Source: Kineosporia sp. NBRC 101731
GTDB lineage: Bacteria > Actinomycetota > Actinomycetes > Actinomycetales > Kineosporiaceae
NCBI RefSeq assembly: GCF_030269305.1
Contig: NZ_BSTC01000010.1
Coordinates: 124,001-188,000 of the forward strand
DNA: 64,000 nucleotides
Reading direction: 5' to 3'
Part shown: positions 1 to 7,787 of the stretch, piece by piece
Numbering within the stretch: position 1 is the first letter of the stretch
Layout: each line of letters opens with the position of its first letter
Notes under the pieces: generated by a model
What the model was told of the DNA's origin: nothing
Seen by the model: only the letters and a program-made list of their open reading frames with translations
Databases searched by the model: none
Translations under genes and position numbers: made by a program

Positions 1-955
1 GTGCCGCATCGCTCGTGCAGGTGGTGATGACGGCAACGGGTTTTCGTGATCGTCGCCCCTGGGCCAGGGCCCGCGTGGTTTCGATCAGCTGGTGCACGTC
101 GGCGCACGGCACCGCCCCGGCCTCGTGCAGCAGCGCGTCGAGCACCTCGGAGTCACCGGTGCGGCGGCCCGTGCGCAACACCGCGAGGCGCACCCCGGCG
201 TCGGCGCACACGGCGAGGGCGGAGGCCAGACGGGCGCCGGGCGGGACCTGCTCCAGGTACAGCGCGATCGCCCGGACCCCGTCGGTGGTCGCCAGAACCG
301 TCAGGGCGAGCGCGGCGTCGACGACGGCGCCGTTGCCCAGGGAGACCACGGTGTGCAGGCCGGTGCCGCCGCGGTGGGCCAGCGCCCGCCGTCCGACGGC
401 GCTGCTCTCGGTGATCAGCGCGATGCCGGTGTCGGGCTCGGCCGGGCCGGGCAGCGTCACCGGGTCGCGCCAGAGGCAGGCCCGGGCGCGACTGCTGACC
501 AGGCCCCCGGTGTCCGGGCCGAGCGTCGGCAACCCGTACCGGCCGGCCGCGGCGACCAGACGCTGTTCGGCGGGCAGGTCACCGGCCTCGGCGAACCCAC
601 CGGCGAAGACCACCGCCCCACCGCAGCCCAGCCGCCCGGCCTCGGTCAGGTAGTCGGGCACGGTGGCGGCGGTGGTGGCCACGACGACGGCGTCGGCCGG
701 TGCGCCGATCAGGTCGAGTGCACCCGACAGGTCGGGCCGGCAGGCGACGCCGAGCACGTCCGCCTGCCGCGGGTGCACTCCCGCCAGGGGCCCGGTGAAT
801 CCGGAACGCCGCAGGTTGAGCAGGGTCTGGGCGGCGTAGGAGCCGGCCCGGTCGGTGGCCCCGACCACCACGACCGACCGGGGCGCCAGCAGGCGTCGCA
901 GATCCGGGCCGGGCGACGAGGGGAAGGGTCGCGGCTCCCCGGCCTCAGTTACCAC
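1..955 (-). CDS. CoA-binding/acyl-CoA synthetase (ADP-forming)-like protein, 5' part only
   Basis: The reverse strand is open from a GTG at 955 to the left edge, giving about 318 codons; the 3' part lies outside the window. After a proline-rich lead of about 20 residues comes a Rossmann-type CoA-binding start (LLAPRSVVVVGATDRAGSYA). It is followed by a succinyl-CoA-ligase-like domain containing LGPDTGGL, SLGNGA and GVRAIALYLE. The visible part ends at KPVAVITTCTSDAA, which aligns with the VAVVTNAGGPG stretch of the acetate-CoA ligase (ADP-forming)/protein acyltransferase family. Known members make acyl-CoA or act as Pat-type lysine acetyltransferases when fused to GNAT; which applies here cannot be seen. 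The GTG start has no clear Shine-Dalgarno sequence, so the exact start is uncertain. It lies downstream of the MFS gene on the same strand. Confidence 0.7.
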   Translation of the reverse strand, partial: MVTEAGEPRPFPSSPGPDLRRLLAPRSVVVVGATDRAGSYAAQTLLNLRRSGFTGPLAGVHPRQADVLGVACRPDLSGALDLIGAPADAVVVATTAATVPDYLTEAGRLGCGGAVVFAGGFAEAGDLPAEQRLVAAAGRYGLPTLGPDTGGLVSSRARACLWRDPVTLPGPAEPDTGIALITESSAVGRRALAHRGGTGLHTVVSLGNGAVVDAALALTVLATTDGVRAIALYLEQVPPGARLASALAVCADAGVRLAVLRTGRRTGDSEVLDALLHEAGAVPCADVHQLIETTRALAQGRRSRKPVAVITTCTSDAA

Positions 956-1008
956 GCAGGCAAGTATTCGCGGTTCGGGTGCCGTTCGGGTGGTTTTCCC
1001 TCGATCTA

Positions 1009-1030
1009 CCGTGATCCACAGTGATCACGG
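1009..1030. repeat. 8-bp perfect inverted repeat after the MFS gene
   Basis: CCGTGATC at 1009-1016 and GATCACGG at 1023-1030 form perfect arms around a 6-bp spacer, 13 bp beyond the MFS stop codon and 54 bp before the next start on the same strand. There is no T-tract, so it may be a weak terminator or a protein-binding site. Confidence 0.5.
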
Positions 1031-1042
1031 TGGAACCAGGGG

Positions 1043-2287
1043 TCACCGCACCGGTGCGGTGAGAGCCGGCGCGACCTCGGGGCACCCGGCGGGCTGGGTC
1101 TGCTCGGCCCGCCGGGCCAGGAGTTCGGCGCCCACGGCGAGCAGAGCCATGGCGATCACCACGAGACCGAACACCGTGGTCGTGGGCCGTAGCCCGAACT
1201 GCGGCACGGCCAGCCCGGCCAGTACCGCGGCGCCCCCGAACGCGCCGTAGCTCGGGACGAAGACGGCCGACAGCAGCTCGGCGCGCTCGTGCGGAAGGAC
1301 CAGCTGGGCCACGGAACCCAGGGCCCCGACGAATCCCGCGCCGAAGCCCAGGCCGGTGACGACCAGTCCGACGAAGAACAGCGGGAGAGAGGTGATGTCG
1401 ACCGCCACGAGCACCACGGCCATGCCGGCGGCGAGCACCAGGGAGGCCCACAGCATCGTGGTGCGGGCCGGCCGGCTGCGCACCACGAAGGCGGCGACCG
1501 AGCCCGAGCCGGCCATGGCCGTCACCACGATGCCGCCGATGACGTGGTTGTTCACGCCGAAGACGCCCACGGCCAGCGACCCGCCGAGCGAGAGGATCAG
1601 CCCTCCGATCGACCAGGTCGCGACCAGGACCGGAACGGCGTTGCGGAACGCGCGCCGGGCGCCGCGCGGGACGGATGCGGTGGGGCGCAGGCTGGCCAGG
1701 GCACCGGGCCGCGGCTCGGTGAGGCGGGGCAGCACCACGGCGCAGGCCACCAGCAGCACGGCCAGGAGCACGGTGAGCACCTCGAACACCAACGTCGTCG
1801 GTCGTGGGGCGAACTGCACCAGCACACCGGAGAGCAGAGCACCCGCGGCCAGGCCGAAGGTGGGCGAGGCGACGTTGAGACCGGAGGCCAGGGCCGGTCG
1901 TTCCGGCGGGGCCAGGTCGCTGATCGTGGCACCGAGCGCGCCCAGCCCGACGCCGGTGGCCAGTCCCTGCAGGGCCCGGCCGATGATCAGCTCGGTCACG
2001 CCGTCCGCGACCAGGAAGACCACCAGGGAGACGATCTCCAGGGCGACGGCCGTGACGATCACCGGTCGGCGGCCGACGAAGTCGGACAGGCCGCCGACCA
2101 CGAGCAGCGTCAGGAGCAGCACGACGGCATACACCGCGAACACCAGCGTCAGCATCGGCGCCCCGAAATGCCACTGCTGCTGGTAGACGACGTAGAGCGG
2201 TGACGGCGCGCTGGCCGCCGCGAGGAATACCACCGAGGTCAGCGCGACGAGCCAGAAGCCGGCCGCCCGACGGGACTGCGTGATCAT
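1043..2287 (-). CDS. MFS transporter (12-TM efflux type)
   Basis: This 414-residue integral membrane protein has about 12 hydrophobic segments. The first is near residues 10-30 and is followed by YVVYQQQWHF. The loop after the second and third helices reads GGLSDFVGRRPV, the classical MFS motif A (G-x-x-x-D-x-x-G-R-R). It probably exports a small molecule or drug by proton antiport; the substrate cannot be told. The ATG at 2287 is chosen because it directly precedes the first transmembrane helix. It is divergent from an ArsR-type regulator 100 bp away, and the shared intergenic region holds palindromes, so local repression by that regulator is likely but inferred. Confidence 0.85.
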   Translation of the reverse strand: MITQSRRAAGFWLVALTSVVFLAAASAPSPLYVVYQQQWHFGAPMLTLVFAVYAVVLLLTLLVVGGLSDFVGRRPVIVTAVALEIVSLVVFLVADGVTELIIGRALQGLATGVGLGALGATISDLAPPERPALASGLNVASPTFGLAAGALLSGVLVQFAPRPTTLVFEVLTVLLAVLLVACAVVLPRLTEPRPGALASLRPTASVPRGARRAFRNAVPVLVATWSIGGLILSLGGSLAVGVFGVNNHVIGGIVVTAMAGSGSVAAFVVRSRPARTTMLWASLVLAAGMAVVLVAVDITSLPLFFVGLVVTGLGFGAGFVGALGSVAQLVLPHERAELLSAVFVPSYGAFGGAAVLAGLAVPQFGLRPTTTVFGLVVIAMALLAVGAELLARRAEQTQPAGCPEVAPALTAPVR

Positions 2288-2302
2288 CCGGGCCCCCAGA
2301 AG

Positions 2303-2340
2303 GTTCGAACAGAATGGAACTGTGGCAGCCTAGGCCTAGG
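2303..2340. promoter_or_regulatory. Palindromes in the divergent MFS/ArsR promoter region
   Basis: GTTCGAAC (2303-2310) and the perfect 12-bp palindrome CCTAGGCCTAGG (2329-2340) lie between the two divergent starts. They are candidate operators for the neighbouring ArsR-type regulator. The palindromes are seen directly; the binding is inferred. Confidence 0.5.
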
Positions 2341-2386
2341 TTCCGAAATTGTCGAACTATCTGCCGGGCGGGTTTAGGGTGAGCGC

Positions 2387-2764
2387 ATGAGCACGTACGA
2401 GCATCCCGAGGTCGCGGATCTCAGCCTTCCCGCGGTGCTGTTCGCCCTGAGCGACCCGGTGCGACTGGAGATCGTCGGGCAGCTCGCGCTCTGGCGCGAG
2501 GGGGAGATGCCCCTGGTGTGCGCGTCGGTCGGCCCGCAGATGCCGAAGTCCACCCGGTCGCACCATCTCAAGGTGCTGCGCGAGGCCGGGGTGACGCGTT
2601 CGGTGCAGAGTGGGCGCGAGCGCCAGTTGTCACTGCGCCGGGCGGATCTGGACGAGCGCTGGCCCGGACTGCTGGACGCCGTGCTGCCGGGGCGGACGGT
2701 GCTTGCTCCCTCGGCCCGGAACCCGACGGCCGGGCCCACGGAAGTGGACCCGGCCGACGCGTGA
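2387..2764 (+). CDS. ArsR-family winged-helix transcriptional regulator
   Basis: This is a 125-residue DNA-binding protein. The first half reads VLFALSDPVRLEIVGQL, then a recognition-helix region STRSHHLKVLREAGV, then a wing with SGRERQLSLRRADL; this is the usual ArsR fold order. There is no obvious Cys pair for metal sensing, so it is more likely a ligand- or redox-responsive member. The ATG at 2387 has GGGTGAG upstream. It is divergent from the MFS exporter and probably controls it. Confidence 0.85.
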   Translation: MSTYEHPEVADLSLPAVLFALSDPVRLEIVGQLALWREGEMPLVCASVGPQMPKSTRSHHLKVLREAGVTRSVQSGRERQLSLRRADLDERWPGLLDAVLPGRTVLAPSARNPTAGPTEVDPADA

Positions 2765-2773
2765 TGTGCGTCT

Positions 2774-4678
2774 TCAGTGACCGGAGGACGGCGTGACCAC
2801 AGCGGCCGCACCACCACCGCGCCGGGTGGGCTCGGCCGCCGCGACCAGGTGCTTTCCGCCGAGGAACCGGATGCCGGTGGCGGCGCCGATCTCAGGGTTG
2901 GCCTTGAGCTGATGGCCCAGCGTGGTCAGTCCCACGCCCAGCGCGGTGCCGGTGATGCCCGGTTCGGCCTCGGACGTGGCCCCGTTGCGCGACGACAGGC
3001 GGGGCGCGGCGATCGCGTCGACCAGGGACAGGTTCCGGTCCAGGTTCCCGAGCGCGACCTGGAGCACCGTGGTGATGATCGTGGCGCCGCCGGGTGAGCC
3101 GAGGGCCAGATAGGGCTCACCGTTCTTCGTCATGATCGTGGGGGACATCGACGATCGGGGACGTTTGCCCGGACCCGGCAGGTTCGGGTCGGGGACGCCC
3201 GCGCTGAGGGGGACGAAGTTGAAGTCGGTGAGCTCGTTGTTCAGCAGGAAGCCGTAGCCGGGCACGGTGATGCCGGAACCCCCGGTCTGCTCGATGGTCA
3301 GGGTGTACGCCGCGACGTTGCCCCAGCGGTCGGCGACGGTGAGGTGCGTGGTGCCGTGGTCGTCGCGGGCGGCCGGCTGGGCCACCGTGGTCGTGGTGCA
3401 GTCGCCGTACCGGCCGTCTGGCGTGCCGAACGGGATCGGCCGGGCCGCAGCCTTTTCCGGGTCGAACAGCTGGCAGGCCCGCTCGGCGGCGAAGTCTTGC
3501 GAGACCAGCTGCGCCGTCGGCGTGCCGACCCGGTCGCCGACGTAGCGGTTGCGGTCGGCGAACGCCGTGGCACTGGCCTCGGCCAGGCGGTGCAGGTACT
3601 GGGTCTGCGACAGCTTGCCCAGCGGCCCGCCCGGGTACTCCTCGAGCAGGTTCAGGGCCTCGGCCACCGCGATACCACCGGACGAGGGGGTGGGCATGCC
3701 GTACACGGTGAGGTCTTCGTAGCGGCTCTGCACCGGCCGCTTCACCAGGGCCCGGTAGGAACGTAGGTCTTGCGTCGTGATCTGGCCCGGGTACACGGTG
3801 GAACCGTCGGTGGTCGGCGGGGCGCTCGCGGTGGCCACCACGGCGTCGGCGATGTCGCCGCGGTAGACGGCCCGCACGCCCTGCCGGCGCAGCACTGCGT
3901 AGGTCTTGGCCAGGTCGGGGTTGGTGAACACGGTGCCGACCTCGGGGGCCTGGCCGCCGGGCAGGAAGAGCTGGGCGGTGGCCGGGAACTTCGCGAAACG
4001 TGCGGCATTGGCCGCGGTCTGGTCGTGGAACGTCTGGTCGACCACGAAGCCCTGCTCGGCCAGGCGCTGGGCCGGGGCGAGGGTCTGGCTCAGCTTCCAG
4101 GTGCCGAACTTCTGCGACGCCTTCTCCCACAGCGCGGGGGTACCCGGAACTCCTACCGAAAGGCCGGAACTCACCACGGTCGCGAAGTCGAGGGCGGTGC
4201 CGTCGGCCTTCTGGAGGGTGGTGGGGGTGAAGGTCTTCGGAGCGCTCTCGCGGCCGTCGATCGTGCTGACCCGCTTCTTCTTCGCGTCGTAGTAGACGAG
4301 GAACCCGCCCCCGCCGACGCCCGAGGAGTAGGGCTCGGTGACGCCCAGGGCCGCGGCGGTGGCCACGGCGGCGTCGGCCGCGTTGCCGCCCTGGCGCAGC
4401 ACCTCCAGCCCGATCGCCGTGGCGTCGGCGTCGACACTGGTGACGGCGCCACCGGAACCGCTGGCGCTCGGCTGTTTCGGGGTGGGGGCCTCACGGGTGG
4501 ACGCGGTGGCCGGGCCGGCGGCGACGGCGACAGTGGTCAGGGGCGCGCAGACCACGAGGGCGCCCAGTGCGGCCAGGCCTCGTCGGCGGACTCTCGTCCT
4601 GGCCGGCCCGGTCGGGCCGGTCAGACTGGTCGGACTGGTCAGGCTGGTCGGGAACACGATCGGGGGCCGGCTCGACAT
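2774..4678 (-). CDS. ggt: Secreted gamma-glutamyltranspeptidase
   Basis: This is a 634-residue N-terminal nucleophile hydrolase that cleaves and transfers the gamma-glutamyl group of glutathione and related compounds outside the cell. The ATG at 4678 is chosen over an in-frame start at 4828 because it has AGGGAGA just upstream and leads into a signal peptide: a basic stretch near residue 30, a hydrophobic core, then an ATAST-type cleavage region. Family motifs seen are GGNAADAAVA and GVGGGGFLVYYD. The autoprocessing site is TTHLTVAD with the catalytic Thr at about residue 443, then FLLNNELTDF, SSMSPTIM and GSPGGATIITTVLQ. Length and order match the full-length enzyme. The signal region carries a short SLTSPTSLTGPTGP repeat. 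It is monocistronic and convergent with the ArsR gene. Confidence 0.93.
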   Translation of the reverse strand: MSSRPPIVFPTSLTSPTSLTGPTGPARTRVRRRGLAALGALVVCAPLTTVAVAAGPATASTREAPTPKQPSASGSGGAVTSVDADATAIGLEVLRQGGNAADAAVATAAALGVTEPYSSGVGGGGFLVYYDAKKKRVSTIDGRESAPKTFTPTTLQKADGTALDFATVVSSGLSVGVPGTPALWEKASQKFGTWKLSQTLAPAQRLAEQGFVVDQTFHDQTAANAARFAKFPATAQLFLPGGQAPEVGTVFTNPDLAKTYAVLRRQGVRAVYRGDIADAVVATASAPPTTDGSTVYPGQITTQDLRSYRALVKRPVQSRYEDLTVYGMPTPSSGGIAVAEALNLLEEYPGGPLGKLSQTQYLHRLAEASATAFADRNRYVGDRVGTPTAQLVSQDFAAERACQLFDPEKAAARPIPFGTPDGRYGDCTTTTVAQPAARDDHGTTHLTVADRWGNVAAYTLTIEQTGGSGITVPGYGFLLNNELTDFNFVPLSAGVPDPNLPGPGKRPRSSMSPTIMTKNGEPYLALGSPGGATIITTVLQVALGNLDRNLSLVDAIAAPRLSSRNGATSEAEPGITGTALGVGLTTLGHQLKANPEIGAATGIRFLGGKHLVAAAEPTRRGGGAAAVVTPSSGH

Positions 4679-4834
4679 CGATTCTCCCTGGCAGGCGGCT
4701 CGGTGGCGGTACGCGGAATGCCGGCATGCTATCCGGGTCCGGACCACTCCCGGCAACCTTCGGTAACGCCACGGAAGCATGGGGTTAACGGTGGCGGGTG
4801 GCGTTGTCGATCCGGCGCCGCCCGCCACCGGCCC

Positions 4835-6262
4835 TCAGACCGGTACCGCCTCGGCGAGTTCTTCCGCGTCCGGCACCCGCTGTTTCTGTACGAGGGCCAG
4901 TCCCGCGTTGGCCGCGGCGAACGCGGCCGCCACCAGGATGCCCCGGTGGAAGGCGTCGACCAGGGCGGTCTGCGGATCGGCGCCCTCGGCCAGACGGCTG
5001 TTGGCCAGCGACGTGGACAGGGTGTTCACGACGGCCAGTCCGAGCACCCCGCCGATCTGGTAGCCGGCCGACACCAGCCCGGAGGCCGCGCCGGCGTCGC
5101 TGTGATCCACCTCGGACACCGCCGAGATCTGCCCCGGCACGCCGACCCACATGATCCCGAAGCCGAAGAGCGTGAATCCGGGAAGTAGTTCGGCCGCGTA
5201 GCTGCCGTCGGCGCCCGCCGTGGTGAGAAGCAGGAGCCCGGCCACGCTCATCACCGCACCTGCGAGGTGCACCGGCCGGGTGCCGATCCGGGTGACGAGG
5301 GCGGAGGCCAGGGTGGCCCCGACGATCGCGGCGAGGCCCATGGGCAGGAACTGCACGCCGGTCTCGACGGCCGAGCGGCCCCGCACCTGCTGCAGGAAGA
5401 TGGCAGCCAGGAAGAACATCGACAGGAACGCGGCGCCGTTCAGGCCCAGCTGCACCGACGACAGGCTGAGCGAGCGGGAGCGGAACATCCGCAGCGGCAC
5501 CAGCGGGGCGGTGGAACGGCTCTCGGCCCCGACGAACCCGGCCAGCAGCACGACCGCCGCGATCAGGGAACCGAACACCTCGGGGTCGCTCCAGCCGAGC
5601 GGTTCGGCGCGGATGACGCCGTAGGTCAGGGCCAGGGTGCCGGTGGTGGCGAGCAGGGCACCGGGAAGGTCGAAGGTGCGCCCGCCCGAGGCGTTCTGGA
5701 CCCGGCTCTCGCGCACGATCAGCGGCGTGATCACGATGAGGGCGACGGCCACGGGCACGTTCACGAAGAAGACCCAGCGCCAGCTGGCGTCGTCCACCAG
5801 GAAACCGCCCGCCACCACACCGAGCGTTCCGCCCAGCCCGGCCAGACCGCCCCAGATGCCGAGGGCGATGTTGCGGTCGCGCCCCGCCGCGAAGGTGACG
5901 GTGAGAATGGAAAGGGCTCCGGGGGAGAGCATCGCGCCGCCCAGGCCCTGAACTGCCCGGAGGGCGATCAGCATGTTCGGGGACTGCGCGAAACCTCCGG
6001 CCAGCGACGCCAGGCCGAACACGACCAGGCCCGCGACGAACAGCCGACGCCGGCCCAGCAGGTCACCGGCGCGTCCGCCGAGCAACAGGAACCCGCCGAA
6101 AACCAGGGTGTAGGCGCTGATCACCCACTGCAAGCTGTCGGTGCTGAAACCGAGATCGGTCTGCATGTCGGGCAGTGCGACATTCACGATCGTGACGTCG
6201 AGCACGACCATGAACTGGGCCAGCGCCAGCACGGCCAGTGTCGACCAGGGACTACGCCTCAT
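4835..6262 (-). CDS. DHA2-type (14-TM, EmrB/QacA-like) drug efflux MFS transporter
   Basis: This is a 475-residue membrane protein. The N-terminus LAVLALAQFMVVLDVTIVNVALP is typical of DHA2 drug:proton antiporters, and GGRAGDLLGRRRLF is motif A. About 14 helices fit the length. The ATG at 6262 has GGAAGG about 9 bp upstream. It is divergent from the tetR gene. A CTGTAC-type inverted repeat lies close to its ribosome-binding region, so repression by that TetR protein is likely. Substrates cannot be inferred. Confidence 0.9.
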   Translation of the reverse strand: MRRSPWSTLAVLALAQFMVVLDVTIVNVALPDMQTDLGFSTDSLQWVISAYTLVFGGFLLLGGRAGDLLGRRRLFVAGLVVFGLASLAGGFAQSPNMLIALRAVQGLGGAMLSPGALSILTVTFAAGRDRNIALGIWGGLAGLGGTLGVVAGGFLVDDASWRWVFFVNVPVAVALIVITPLIVRESRVQNASGGRTFDLPGALLATTGTLALTYGVIRAEPLGWSDPEVFGSLIAAVVLLAGFVGAESRSTAPLVPLRMFRSRSLSLSSVQLGLNGAAFLSMFFLAAIFLQQVRGRSAVETGVQFLPMGLAAIVGATLASALVTRIGTRPVHLAGAVMSVAGLLLLTTAGADGSYAAELLPGFTLFGFGIMWVGVPGQISAVSEVDHSDAGAASGLVSAGYQIGGVLGLAVVNTLSTSLANSRLAEGADPQTALVDAFHRGILVAAAFAAANAGLALVQKQRVPDAEELAEAVPV

Positions 6263-6285
6263 GGCGAAACCTTCCGAAAGGAGAA

Positions 6286-6306
6286 CTGTACGACGTACAT
6301 GTACAG
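6286..6306. promoter_or_regulatory. Candidate TetR operator 1
   Basis: CTGTAC-GAC-GTACAT is followed by an overlapping GTACATGTAC palindrome and GTACAG. It shares the half-site CTGTAC with a second repeat at 6335-6349. It lies just upstream of the efflux pump start on the other strand. Confidence 0.55.
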
Positions 6307-6334
6307 CGTAAAGGAGTGCTCGCGCAAGCCCGCC

Positions 6335-6349
6335 CTGTACGGGGTACAG
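6335..6349. promoter_or_regulatory. Candidate TetR operator 2
   Basis: A perfect inverted repeat CTGTAC-GGG-GTACAG lies 8 bp upstream of the chosen GTG start of tetR. It probably mediates autoregulation. The same half-site occurs in operator 1, which supports a shared regulator. Confidence 0.6.
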
Positions 6350-6357
6350 TTGGTCTC

Positions 6358-7041
6358 GTGGCTGGTAAGAGGAGTGTCAAAGAGCGCCTGAGCAGGGACG
6401 TCATCGTCGCGTCGGCGCTGGTCCTGGCCGATTCCGAAGGGCTGGATGCGGTCACCATCCGGCGCTTGGCAACCGACCACGGCGTCACCCCGATGGCCCT
6501 CTACTGGCACTTCAAGGACAAGGACCTGCTGCTCGACGGCCTGGCCGAGCGGGTGCTCGACGAGGTGGAGATCCCGGTCTACCCGGCCGGCGAGCTACCC
6601 GCGTGGCACGTGCGCATCCGCGACGTCTGCCGGGCGATCCTCCGGTCGCTGCAACAGCATCCCGAGGTCGCCGACCTGGTGCACAAGCGGTTCATGGGCT
6701 GCACGGCCGGGCTCGACCTGGCCGAGATGTTCTTCGCCGCACTGCGCGAGGCCGGTTTCGACGAGCAGCGGATGGGCGAGATCGGCATCCAGGCGCTGCA
6801 CAACATGGTGGTACTGGTGACGATGGAGCCGGGCGAACGCGCGCCGAAGGCGTCGGAGGAGGAAGTGCACCGGCGCACCCGGGAGAAGCGGATCGTGCTG
6901 GAGAGCCTGGCGCCGGAGCGGTACCCGAACATCGTCGCCTGCGCGCCGATCCTGGTCAGCAAGTCGGTGGAAGACCACTACCTGAACCTCGGCGTGGAGC
7001 TCATGGTCGAGGGGATCCGGGCGGTGCAGGCGAAGCTCTAG
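6358..7041 (+). CDS. TetR-family repressor of the adjacent efflux pump
   Basis: This is a 227-residue TetR-like protein. The N-terminal helix-turn-helix includes LDAVTIRRLATDHGVTPMAL followed by YWHFKDKDLLLDGL. The C-terminal part resembles the TetR_C domain of TetR/tetracycline-type members. The GTG at 6358 is preferred to an in-frame start at 6238, because the longer version would run through both operator repeats and overlap the divergent gene. The final TAG overlaps the TAG of the convergent GNAT gene on the other strand by 2 bp. Confidence 0.88.
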   Translation: MAGKRSVKERLSRDVIVASALVLADSEGLDAVTIRRLATDHGVTPMALYWHFKDKDLLLDGLAERVLDEVEIPVYPAGELPAWHVRIRDVCRAILRSLQQHPEVADLVHKRFMGCTAGLDLAEMFFAALREAGFDEQRMGEIGIQALHNMVVLVTMEPGERAPKASEEEVHRRTREKRIVLESLAPERYPNIVACAPILVSKSVEDHYLNLGVELMVEGIRAVQAKL

Positions 7042-7787
7042 GAAGGCTCGAGAGTGTGCCAGCGCTCGGCCGCCTGAAAGCCCATCGACTCGTACAGCGG
7101 TTGCCCGGCGGTACTGCTCTGCAGGCAGGCCACGGTGAAGTCCTGCGAGAGAGCGGCTTCGGTCAGCGCCCGGCCGACGCCCCGCCCGCGCGCCGACGGC
7201 CGCACCGCGACGTTGAACACGCAGAGCGCGCCGTCTTTCAGCGTGCTCAGCGCGGTGCCGACCGCACCCTCGGCGGTGCGGGCCAGATAGCCGCGGAACC
7301 CGGGCAGGCCGAGCACGGGGCCGCTCATCACCTCGCCGAAGATCCCGGCGGGAGCCCCGAAACCCCGGGTGAGGACGTCGGTGTACTCCTCCCAGCGCTC
7401 CGGCCCGACGGTCTCGACCGTCTCGACCGTCGGGGAGGTCAGAGAGGTTCGGCGGCGGACGAGATCCTCGGGTCGGCAGGTCATGAACTGAGGACGCGCG
7501 TGCTGGTCGAGTCCGAGACCGGCGGCCAGGTGGATGATGTCGTTCGAGGGCTCGGACCGGAACTCCATGCCCCACGGCACGCCGTAGGCCGGCATCGCGG
7601 CGGCAGCGCTCGCCACGTCGGCCGGGTCCGGGTCGGGCGTCATCACCATGACGTAGTTCAGGGACGAGGTGGCCGCGCCGGACACCAGAACGGTCGCGTC
7701 GCCGTGCCGCTCGAGGGCCCCGCCGGGTGTGTTCGAGCACAGTTCGACCATCGCCCAGGCGAAACCCTCGACCGCGGCGTCGATCAC
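7038..7787 (-). CDS. GNAT-family N-acetyltransferase downstream of helD
   Basis: This 249-residue protein has a C-terminal GNAT fold. The acetyl-CoA-binding motif A is seen as VAVRPSARGRGVGRALTEAA, followed by LQSSTAGQPLYESMGF, the usual end of the domain. The N-terminal 120 residues are a separate, less conserved half. The GTG start at 7787 overlaps the TGA of the HelD-type gene in a GTGA, so the two are translationally coupled. The substrate is unknown. A 9-bp repeat encodes TVETVET in the linker between the halves (7411-7428). Confidence 0.8.
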   Translation of the reverse strand: MIDAAVEGFAWAMVELCSNTPGGALERHGDATVLVSGAATSSLNYVMVMTPDPDPADVASAAAAMPAYGVPWGMEFRSEPSNDIIHLAAGLGLDQHARPQFMTCRPEDLVRRRTSLTSPTVETVETVGPERWEEYTDVLTRGFGAPAGIFGEVMSGPVLGLPGFRGYLARTAEGAVGTALSTLKDGALCVFNVAVRPSARGRGVGRALTEAALSQDFTVACLQSSTAGQPLYESMGFQAAERWHTLEPS

